Of a stretch of DNA of 64,000 nucleotides, positions 55,811 through 64,000 are shown one piece after another. The DNA is from Parastagonospora avenae f. sp. tritici 18332-5. Taxonomy: Eukaryota > Ascomycota > Dothideomycetes > Pleosporales > Phaeosphaeriaceae. Every line of letters starts with the position of its first letter. The stretch's first letter is position 1. A program made the translations under genes and the position numbers. The DNA lies in contig JAFJTR010000010.1 in the NCBI GenBank assembly GCA_022559985.1, positions 124,001-188,000 of the forward strand, in the 5' to 3' direction. The notes beneath the pieces were generated by a model. The model made no database searches. It worked only from the letters and a program-made list of their open reading frames with translations, and was not told the origin of the DNA.

Positions 55811-56251
55811 ATGCATCACTCGCACCACGCCGACCTCCTTGAGTCCTTCACCAACCCCACCTCGTCACAACTCGCGCCAGAAGACATCTACATCCCGCCG
55901 CACCTACAACCAGTCAATCCGGAGGATGAGGATGACGTCGTGCCTGACCAGCATGCGGCTTTCGGCATCCAGCGTGCAACACAGACAAGGAAGGAGCCTG
56001 CCTGGCGAGACCTGGGACTGGATGATTTGATGCGCCGAGGCCCCGGTGAAGGATCTACATCATCCTCGACGGCAAGGACCAGCGGTGGTGCAGCCGTGAG
56101 CGCAGGTGGTGTGGCGGCGGCAAGGCAAGACGAGCCTGTCCTCTTGGCGCTGAGGAGACAGCCGGGTGCCAGAGGTCCTGGAGTGAGGCCCAATGGAGGG
56201 GAGATTCAGTCAACTGCCGGTGGCGGTGCCGGAAACGGACTCCCTCGATGA
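55811..56251 (+). CDS. Hypothetical protein (low-confidence gene)
   Basis: Open frame of 146 residues. The first half is acidic and looks protein-like (LLESFTNPTSSQLAPEDIYIPPHLQP, split by DEDD and KEPAWRDLGLDDL). The second half is Gly/Ala/Arg low-complexity. A small upstream exon around 55730 (MVLNLLKVSDTRG) is possible, but I see no clean donor. No family, signal peptide or membrane helix. It could be a real small disordered protein or a chance frame. Confidence 0.35.
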   Translation: MHHSHHADLLESFTNPTSSQLAPEDIYIPPHLQPVNPEDEDDVVPDQHAAFGIQRATQTRKEPAWRDLGLDDLMRRGPGEGSTSSSTARTSGGAAVSAGGVAAARQDEPVLLALRRQPGARGPGVRPNGGEIQSTAGGGAGNGLPR

Positions 56252-57136
56252 GCACGGTTGACCGTCTTGAAGAGCCCAATAATGAGAATTGCATCAGAGC
56301 CGCACACATTCATCGGGGCGCCAAGAAGGAGCAATAGGACTGAAGATCTGACGACCGGACTTTCCGTGGCACGAATGCAAAAGTATAGGTCACGACTGGC
56401 GTATAACAATCCGAGGACTCCACTGATGGCATTCGGCGATTCGGCGATACACGTGTCCGAGGCAAAGAATGCCGAAAGGTTTCATGGCACTATGGTGGCG
56501 CATCATGCGACATACTCATCAGGGCATTCGAGCGCCTCGTCTCAATCCTCTGTGTGTCGCGAATCTGAAACTATCTCCATGCCAAGCCGCGTACGCAAAG
56601 CTTAGCACTTGATAATATGCGGCGATAAGTGAAACATTGACAGGCTTCATCACACCACAAAGTCGAGGTTATTGGACTTTAGTAATCCTCTGTCGCTCGG
56701 TCTACATGTTCGCGCAAGCACTGTGTCGTGTCCCAGCACGACCTGCGACACATAGGCGACAATAGAAATCCGGTAATCTGGTTGTGCAAGTACATCGCAG
56801 CCCGACTCGTTAAGTATTGGCAGCGCTTTCCCGAAACGCTGCAACGTCTCTGTCAGATGAACTGTCAAGTTTCCTTCGGGTTTCAGTGTCAACGAGGCCG
56901 CGTGAGTGTCCACGACTATCCCCGCCGTCACGTTGTACTAGTTGCCGCGACGTTAAGTTTGCATAAACTGTCAACATCATAGTTAATCTACATTAGCCAT
57001 ATCTAAGTCTCTTTTCCCTTCTCTACTTTTAGGTTTTATCCGATACACACATTCATTCGGCCGGACCGCTTCGCTTCTCTTGACTATATTCTTCCTTTAC
57101 CACTTTCTTAGAGAATAATATCACTCGGTCCTCATC
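56252..57136. other. Intergenic, no supported gene
   Basis: About 880 bp. An open frame at 56258-56605 follows the hypothetical protein but has no domain. It contains the promoter of the GPI-anchored repeat protein. Confidence 0.45.
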
Positions 57137-57923
57137 ATGCATTCTTTCAACATCATCGCTGCCATGCTTTTGGCCTTTACAGCCACGTCATATGCCTCGC
57201 CAGAGCCGGTTTTCCACGCCATCGAAGTCCGCAAAGAACGCAACGGCACCGAGTCGCGCGGTGGCAGAGAATCCGTAAGGTCGCAATGCGCTCAAATTCG
57301 AAAACTTACAGCCCTTACAATCCTCGCATCCAACCAGACCAAACTCGACACCCTCGTCTCCAGCGGCGAAATGAGTGAAAGGAAAGCAGGACAGGTCAGA
57401 GCGAAAGCAACTCTCGCTACTACCAGACTGCAAGCCCTGACGGCGAATTCGACTGTTGCGGCAGAGTGTGCAACAATAAACGCAGAGCGCAAGATGAAGC
57501 AGAACTGCAGACAGATGAAGCGCTGGGAGAAGTTGACCAACTTGGCGAGCAACGCAACCGCTCTCGATGCTTTCGCTGCCCAAAAGAACATGAACGCGAC
57601 AAAGTTGGCTGCGCTCAAGGCGACGCTGCAGAAGGTCGAGACGCGATTGCAGGAGATGCAGGCGAACACCACGTTGATGGATTTTTGCGGACAGACGAAG
57701 CAGGCAACTGGCCGGCCCGAAAACGCTAATGTTAATGGTAAGTTATACTGTGTTTGTGTCCTGGGATATGTGCTAACGATGTTGATCAGGTACGACGAGT
57801 TCCGGGGCTGTGAACGCAAGTGGTGCACCGGCGCAGGCGAGTACGAATGCTGCGGGCGCGTCGAAAGCTGTTTCGTGTGTTTTTGTGCCGATCATCGCGG
57901 GTTTGTTTGTGATGTCGCTCTAG
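57137..57923 (+). CDS. Secreted GPI-anchored protein with two tandem cysteine-bounded repeats
   Basis: Two exons, 57137-57737 and 57790-57923, with intron 57738-57789 (52 nt; GTAAGT donor, GCTAAC branch); 244 residues. Signal peptide MHSFNIIAAMLLAFTATSYA. The ectodomain is two homologous repeats of about 60 residues, each bounded by a Cys at both ends: CAQIRKL to AEC and CRQMKRW to DFC. Shared positions are LASN-x-T-x-LD, a Met near the middle, KATL, RLQ and AN-S/T-T. Both are helical and carry N-glycosylation sequons (NQT, NST, NAT, NTT). Exon 2 supplies a Ser/Ala/Gly stretch and the hydrophobic tail CVFVPIIAGLFVMSL, typical of a GPI signal. I recognise no named family. A cell-surface role is likely. 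Confidence 0.78.
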
Positions 57924-59150
57924 ACGCTTCAGCGTACAGACTTTTTGGAATATTGCAACCTGGGGACGTGTGGAAGGGATCGTGGGCTAGACGAGGAGCG
58001 TAGACTAGTAGAACGATTGTACATAGGGAAGGCTACCGATATACCCAAATGTTTAGATGAAATGCTTATTCACACATTCACATACAGCCGCAGGACACCT
58101 GGGCAACTGGAAGCCTGGGCATGGGTGAAGAGGCAAGTCACGTGCATGATCACCCATTTCATACTAGCGTCGTCTTGTTTGGCTTGGCGAAGATTGAAAG
58201 CGTTGCAGGGTTGCATTCGTGACTGACATTCCCAAACAGCACCACAGCATCCAGGAGTCAGCACGCATGCCATATCAGCATATGTCGCGCCAAACTTTCG
58301 ATCACTAGTGGTGGAGTACGGCTGCGTTGATACTGGCAGCTTCTGAATGTGCTCTGTGGCTGACTCCACCGGCTTTTGCTGACTGCCGCGCGACTGCCGT
58401 CTTACCCAACAATCAAATATCTGGTCATGATACATCATGGAATAACACTATTTTGATGCCATAATACATCGGGACACGATGAGCCATCCTGTAGCCACAA
58501 ATTGAAACCGGGTATCGACAACCAGGACCGAGCAACCACGGGTGACGATACGCGAGAGCTGGATCGAGACTCGCAGTTGGTCCACCGTTGACAAGCTACC
58601 ATATATCTCAACCAATAGAGCATCTACATGTTCAACAGCCTTCACGAGTGGAAATCATGGCTTATTGCTGTTCCTTGTCACGAGCTTAGGCAGGCTTGAG
58701 TAGGCTTACTACTCCTTCGCTGCCATCTACCCCGCGCGCCTCCAACTTGAATCTAGAACGCTCTCAATCTTAATCCATCGAGTCAATAAAAGGCCCTTTT
58801 GTCCAAGAAACTGACAAGGGATATGTACAACACGGCTGGGAGACCATACCGAGAACGTGGTTTGGGGCAAGTCTGGGGTAAGCTTAAGCTTCTGCTTGTC
58901 TGCAGCCGTGTCGTCTGGATCATGGGGCAGCTGAAAATCCGGGGTATCCGGCTGTTCTGGCCCTACGTCCTCTCGCTTAACACGTTGTATAATTCAACAT
59001 GGCTTCGGTCTGACAAGGAGATGAGATGATATATGATCTCCACTGTCCCGTTCTGTCGGGACATTCAGACTCAAAGGGCAAAATTTATCCTTGACAGATT
59101 TGTCTATCTGTAATATTGCTTTCTTCGGAGGACAAACTTGCTCTACATCG
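57924..59150. other. Intergenic, no gene seen
   Basis: About 1.2 kb between two plus-strand genes, with only short unsupported open frames (58070-58438 minus, 58799-59029 plus). It includes the promoter of the TRI12-type pump. Confidence 0.5.
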
Positions 59151-61030
59151 ATGAGCTTCTCAGAGAAGATGGCGACAGAGAAGGTGGAGATGACGAAGCA
59201 CGTTGAAGCTGTCGAGACAATGCATACAGATGGCACTGTCGATCTCGTCGACACCCATGCCATCGGTGGCGAGCTGGAAGAGATGCCACCAGGCTACTTT
59301 CGTAGCGCACAGTTCATCGGCACAGTTGTTGCAGTATGCACTGGAAGCATCTGCGCCTATCTTGGATGGGTGCTACCTGCAAACACTTTGTAAGCATCGT
59401 ACCCCTGTGTCTTGTTCAATCCTGACCAAAGCCAGGCTGTTGATCAACCAAGATATTGGTCCTTCACCCAACCTTGGCTGGGTTGGCACAGTATGGATCC
59501 TCGGTTCTGCGATTGGTTTCCTACTCGTGGGCCGACTCTCAGATATCTTTGGTCGCAAATGGATGGTCATCGGTACGACTTTTCTCAGTATTGTCGGTAA
59601 CATCGTAGGCAGCACTGCCCATAGTATCGAGACCCTCATTGCCGCCAATGCACTGAACGGCGTCGCAGCTGCTGGCCAGCTCTCATTCGGTATCGTCCTC
59701 GGCGAACTTGTGCCGAACAAGCAGAGAGGACCGATCGTTACACTGGTGTTCATGTCATCTCTACCCTTTGCCGTATTCGGACCCATCATCGCCCGCAAGT
59801 TCATCGACAGTACAGCTGCAGGCTGGAGGTGGAGCTATTATCTCGGCATCATCTTCGGTGTCATCACCATTGTTTTGTACCAATTTCTGTACCATCCGCC
59901 AACATACTCGCAACTCCACGTCAATGGCAAGACCAAGTGGCAAGCGTTCAAGGAACTCGACTTTGTTGGCATCTTCTTGTTCATCGCTGGTTGCGTCCTG
60001 TTCTTGATTGGATTGTCATGGGGAGGGCAAGCGTACCCCTGGACGAGTGCGCATGTGCTATGCACGATCATCATCGGTATACTCACCCTCGTCGCATTTG
60101 GTCTCTATGGTAAGTCATCCTATCCCATTCACGCCAACACGTCGCTAACACCATGATACAGAACAATATCTCTGCAAGACCATCCCACTCATGCCACCTC
60201 GCCTCTTTACCGACATTGGTTATGTAGCCATCGTTGTCGCCGCATGCATCGGCGCCATGGTTTACTACAGCATGACAATTGTCTGGCCTACCCTCATCGG
60301 CACTGTCTATACCCCAGATGTGATCGAGATTGGGTGGCAATCCAGCGTCGTTGGCGGCGGCGTCCTCCTCGGCCAGTTGGTTGGTGGTATCGCCTTGTCA
60401 TACCTTCCCAAAGTCAAGTTGCAGTGCATCATCCTGGCTGTTCTCACCACGGCCTTCGTAGGTAGTCTCGCAGCATTGGGCCCAGATACACATACCTTCG
60501 TCATCACAATGGGCACTCTGGGCTGCTTTGTCATCGGTTGGATCGACAACATCACCTTCCCTGGTGTCACCCTCGTCATCGCACCCCAAGACATCGGCCT
60601 CGCAACCGGCGTACTCGGCTCCATACGCGCTCTCGGCGGCGCAGTTGCGCAGGCTCTTTATGTCTCCATACTCACCAACAAAGCCGCGATTTACATTCCG
60701 AAAAATGTCATCCCCGCCGCAACGGGCACCGGGCTGCCAGTCTCATCACTTCCAGCACTGTTCCAAGGTATCACGTTAGGCAATTTCTCTGCTGTTCCGG
60801 ACATCACGCCCCAAGTCATCGCCGCGACGGGAATTGCGGTTAGGGATGCGTATGTGACCACGTTCCATTATGTGTTCTACGCAACAATTCCGTTCTCAGT
60901 ATTGCTTATTGTGGCGTGTTGCTATATCCCGGACATGGATAAGTACTTGCATAATAATGTGGCGAAGAGGTTGCAGCATATGGGCAAGTTGGATGGGCAG
61001 GCAGATGTTGAGGGGGCGGAGAAGGTTTGA
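59151..61030 (+). CDS. MFS efflux pump, TRI12-type (14 TM)
   Basis: Three exons: 59151-59389, 59436-60109, 60162-61030; introns 46 and 52 nt; 593 residues. The start gives an acidic cytosolic N-terminus of about 50 residues. Motifs: GWVGTVWILGSAIGFLLVGR, then SDIFGRKWM after TM2, NALNGVAAAGQLSFGIVLGEL, QRGP, and W-RWSYYLGIIFG. The length and the LDFVGIFLFIAGCVLFLIGL stretch indicate 14 helices. These are features of the fungal TRI12 family, named after a trichothecene pump but widely used for siderophores and secondary metabolites. It should sit in the plasma or vacuolar membrane. No biosynthetic enzyme lies next to it in this window, so the substrate is open. Confidence 0.9.
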
Positions 61031-61321
61031 GGATTGAGTTGCAGTCCAACGTGCAAGAAATCACATGCTTGTGTACTGCTCTCCGACGTACGTCAATGCT
61101 AGCCAACGTGGCTTTACACTGCTGATATCGAATATGAATAATAAATAATCACAGATTCGAGATAAGTTTTCCGTCGGTGAAATGGCACGCTATCCTTCTT
61201 CCGGCTAGCGCATACTGCTGCAGAACGAAGCCAGGCCTACATAAGTCATGACAAGAGTAGCCGGCGGTATGCTCTGCTTTTAGTACTTTCTTCATCTTCA
61301 ACAATAACAAGGTCTTCCAAC

Positions 61322-62374
61322 ATGGCATCTGCCAACATGGAGCATACAGTTGTCCTTCTTTTGAAGTCGCTCATGTCCATCGTCAGCACGAGCTCGCTCG
61401 AATACGAGATTGGCATATTCTTGGAACATCATCTGCAGAGCCTAGGATATACAGTTGAGCGTATTCCCATCCAACCGGGCTCCACGCGCCACAATGTCTA
61501 TGCCTATCTTGGCTCATCTCGCCAGACACGAGTGCTCCTTACAGCTCACATGGATACAGTCCCACCGCACATACCTTTGACCATCGATGGAGACATCATA
61601 CACGGAAGAGGATCTTCGGATGATCTTGGACCACTAGCAGCGCAGGTTCTGGCTGCAGAAGAGCTGAGGAAGGAAAGAAAACTCCGAGCTGAAGGCGACA
61701 TTGGACTCTTATTTGTCGTAGGCGAAGAAAACGGCGGACACGGAATGATCGCCGCGAACGACATGGGCGTGTTCTGGGAGACCGGCATCTTCGCCGAGCC
61801 AACAGAAAGTAGGCTTGCAAAAGGACACAAAGGGCAAATCGCGTTTGAGGTGGTAGCCAAGGGAAAGGCCTGCCATTCAGGCTACCCTCATCTCGGCAAA
61901 AGCGCAACATGTGCACTTCTTGCTGTTCTGAACGACTTGTCAGCAGCGACATGGCCGGAATCTGACTTGCTCGGCCAATCGACGTTTAACATCGGAACTC
62001 TATTGGGTGGCGAGAAACACAACATCGTTGCTGCGTCTGCCAAAGCACTGTGCGAAGTGCGCATGGTGTCTGATTTACCTGACGCCAAAGCTAAGATCGC
62101 GGGGATAGTCTCGAAGCACGAAGATGTCGACCTAAACTTTGTCTTTGAATATCCTGAAGCTCTCCTAACCTGGGATATTGAGGGCTTCGAGGCTGCTCCA
62201 GTCGCATTTGGAACAGATGTCCCGAGACTCAAGGCTCAGTATTGTAAAAATAGGGTGTTGTATGGACCGGGATCTATCTTGGTCGCTCATGGACCGGACG
62301 AGCTTATCAGTGCTACAGAGTTGATTGACAGTATTGCGGGGTACAAGAAGTTGGTGCTTCATTTTCTTGCATGA
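61322..62374 (+). CDS. M20-family metallopeptidase, ArgE/DapE/ACY1-like
   Basis: Single exon, 350 residues. Metal and catalytic residues are in place: His76 in TAHMDTVP with Asp78, Asp100/101 in GRGSSDD, Glu135/136 in VGEENGG, Glu159 in AEPTES and His323 in VAHGPDE. The dimerisation region is present (KGKACHSGYPHLGKSA). This is the complete set for a di-zinc amidohydrolase that removes N-acyl groups or trims dipeptides. There is no signal peptide, so it is cytosolic. ArgE-like acetylornithine deacetylase is the closest label, but fungi usually make ornithine by another route, so the substrate is uncertain. The intergenic gaps on both sides are short (under 300 bp). Confidence 0.9.
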   Translation: MASANMEHTVVLLLKSLMSIVSTSSLEYEIGIFLEHHLQSLGYTVERIPIQPGSTRHNVYAYLGSSRQTRVLLTAHMDTVPPHIPLTIDGDIIHGRGSSDDLGPLAAQVLAAEELRKERKLRAEGDIGLLFVVGEENGGHGMIAANDMGVFWETGIFAEPTESRLAKGHKGQIAFEVVAKGKACHSGYPHLGKSATCALLAVLNDLSAATWPESDLLGQSTFNIGTLLGGEKHNIVAASAKALCEVRMVSDLPDAKAKIAGIVSKHEDVDLNFVFEYPEALLTWDIEGFEAAPVAFGTDVPRLKAQYCKNRVLYGPGSILVAHGPDELISATELIDSIAGYKKLVLHFLA

Positions 62375-62641
62375 GGAGCGGGCTCGTACTGAGCTGTATG
62401 TTGACATTTGCAAAGCCGTGGATATCATGTCTAGCTTTTGTAAGAACTTCTGTGAATTTCCCGGTGGCATTAGCAGTTCAGGTCTTATAGGGCGTGGACG
62501 ACATGAATCAAGCCATTTCCGGTTAGCGCGCCTGACTCAGCCGACTTCGGCGTGAACTTCGTCATCCAGAACAACTGAAAGAAAGTCCATGATCTTTCAT
62601 CACAACTCAGACCGAACCGATGCACGCATACAGTTGTCAAC

Positions 62642-64000
62642 ATGGAAAAGACGATTCACCAAACGTCAGAGAACGCGGATGATCTCTTCTCGTTCATGTT
62701 CGCTAGCGATCCAATAGCCACGGACACAGTCTTCCAGGATGGTGGATTAAGCGAGCTATCAGCAGCATTGACAGCTGCGCATGCGACTTCGTTCCAAACT
62801 GATAGCCCGTGGATGTCAGGAGTAACACCGGATGGGATCTCAAATAACTCCACTGCATTTTCGTCACCGTTGACTCCAGGTACACCGATCACACGTCCAA
62901 AGCTGGGAAGCAGATTCTCCCGAGAAGTCATTCGGACACTAAAGACTTGGCTCGCTGCTCACCAGCAGCATCCATATCCACGAGATGACGACATGGAGCT
63001 GTTACAGTTGCGTACTGGGCTGAACCAGGCACAACTCACCAATTGGTTTGCAAATGCTCGCCGTCGCGGGAAAGTGCAGGGTTCTCGCCCTGTTACACCA
63101 CGAGCACCCGATAGCTCGACGAATGCTGTTGATATAATTCAAAGGCCAGGGACTCCTGCAATCCGGCAGGATTCTCGTGCAAAGGACCCGCTGCAGCGGT
63201 GGGTGGACAGTCCGCCTGAACATGAACCGGCGGACGTAGGAGACATTGCTCGTGCCATGGCGTCCAGTTCGCGGGGCGAACCAGGTAAACTTTCTTCCAC
63301 AATGATCATCAATGTTTGCATATATCCAGTGTATACTCACATGCACAGGCGTAAACGGCGTCCAAGGATATGATTATGCCGACAAAGACCAGTGGCGTTC
63401 TCCCTATGTATCGTCTGCAAGTAGTGCTGGCACTTCACAATCGAGCGAAATTTCAACACATCGGTCCTCGGGATCGCAAAGCTCTCTCAAGGCTCGCCGG
63501 ACTGCGCGGCGAAAGCGGACTTCCCGGAGGAGACCTCTAGAAACTGGCCTTGTTGCTAATCCCAGCATGCCATACCAGTGTACGTTCTGCACTGACACAT
63601 TCAAGGTAAGACGCTTGGGTGTGATTGAGTACATGGGATACTACTGACCTTGTGTGTTCACAACTATAGACAAAGTACGACTGGCAGCGTCACGAAAAGT
63701 CTCTACATTTACCACTTGAAAAGTGGGTATGCGCCCTCCACGGACCTCGTGCTCTAATGTCACAATCTACAGAGATGTGTTGTGTTTTCTGTGGTGAACC
63801 TGACCCTGCGGATACTCATATTGAGGCACACCACTTCTCCTTGTGCCAAGATCGGACTCTAGAAGAACGAACGTTCCATCGCAAAGATCACCTCGTACAG
63901 CACCTGCGCCTTGTACATCAGGCAAAATTTGAGGCTTGGTCAATGAAAGATTGGATGGTGCCGATGCCCGACATAAAATCGCGATGCGGTTTCTGTGGCG
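62642..64000 (+). CDS. Homeobox (KN/TALE-type) + C2H2 zinc-finger transcription factor, 3' end outside window
   Basis: Exons 62642-63284, 63349-63605 and 63670 to beyond the window edge; introns of 64 nt each. The homeodomain lies at about residues 90-150: RFSREVIRTLKTWLAAHQQHPYP followed by LTNWFANARRRGK, the helix-3 WFANARR signature and the extended first loop of the TALE/KN class. The second exon has a basic arginine-rich run (RRTARRKRTSRRR), a likely nuclear signal. A C2H2 finger spans the second splice (YQCTFCTDTFK, then TKYDWQRHEKSLH). More Cys/His pairs follow (CCVFCGE, FHRKDHLVQHLRLVHQ), and a last one (RCGFCG) is cut by the end of the window. Filamentous ascomycetes have several such combined factors, some acting in development. 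This is the 5' part of one. Confidence 0.87.

Overview
The window looks like chromosomal DNA of a filamentous ascomycete, most probably a dothideomycete of the Pleosporales type. Most genes are split by short introns of about 41-96 nt with GTAAGT/GTANGT-like donors and CTAAC/CTGAC-like branch sites. The gene content is typically fungal: Zn2Cys6 factor, TmpL-like flavoprotein, PIR-type wall protein, TRI12-type pump, siderophore-transporter remnant and homeobox-C2H2 factor. The class-level placement is inferred from family content, not from a search. I resolved about 28 protein genes and one gene remnant, most with exon-intron structures checked by reading frame. I found no rRNA gene, convincing tRNA gene or CRISPR array.

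Region 0-10 kb: a four-cysteine secreted protein, then a possible sugar-use neighbourhood. A seven-exon Zn2Cys6 regulator ends 34 bp from a convergent P-loop kinase of the uridine kinase/phosphoribulokinase type. That kinase shares a 476-bp divergent promoter with an MFS sugar transporter. A DHA1-type MFS exporter follows on the minus strand. Region 10-17 kb: a class 3 lipase-like protein, an F-box-like protein and a TmpL-like adenylation/transmembrane/flavin reductase fusion. Region 17-19.1 kb is gene-poor.

Region 19-31 kb: two related F-box proteins flank a (R,R)-butanediol-dehydrogenase-like MDR enzyme and a single-pass membrane protein with a cysteine-patterned ectodomain. Then come a secreted ML-like protein, a Q/P-rich conserved protein and a GPI-anchored PIR-like wall protein. 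Region 31-42 kb: a CorA-like protein behind a tail-anchored membrane protein, an unusual bZIP + PHD + C-terminal conserved-domain protein, and a CCCH zinc-finger protein.

Region 42-49.3 kb is the housekeeping core: TRAP-alpha/Irc22-like ER protein, aprataxin/Hnt3-like DNA repair enzyme and a DHX57/YLR419W-like DEAH helicase. Region 49.3-58 kb is more accessory. It has a 3-kb gene-poor stretch carrying one copy of a dispersed SINE-like repeat (the other is at 25.3 kb), an eight-cysteine BYS1-like secreted protein, a truncated siderophore transporter, a GFA-family enzyme and a GPI-anchored protein built from two tandem 60-residue cysteine-bounded repeats. Region 58-64 kb: a TRI12-type efflux pump, an M20 metallopeptidase and a homeobox + C2H2 regulator cut by the window edge.

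Secretion, wall and transport functions dominate outside the 42-49 kb core. The strongest candidates for novelty are the bZIP-PHD-conserved-domain fusion, the duplicated-repeat GPI protein and the dispersed pol III-like repeat.
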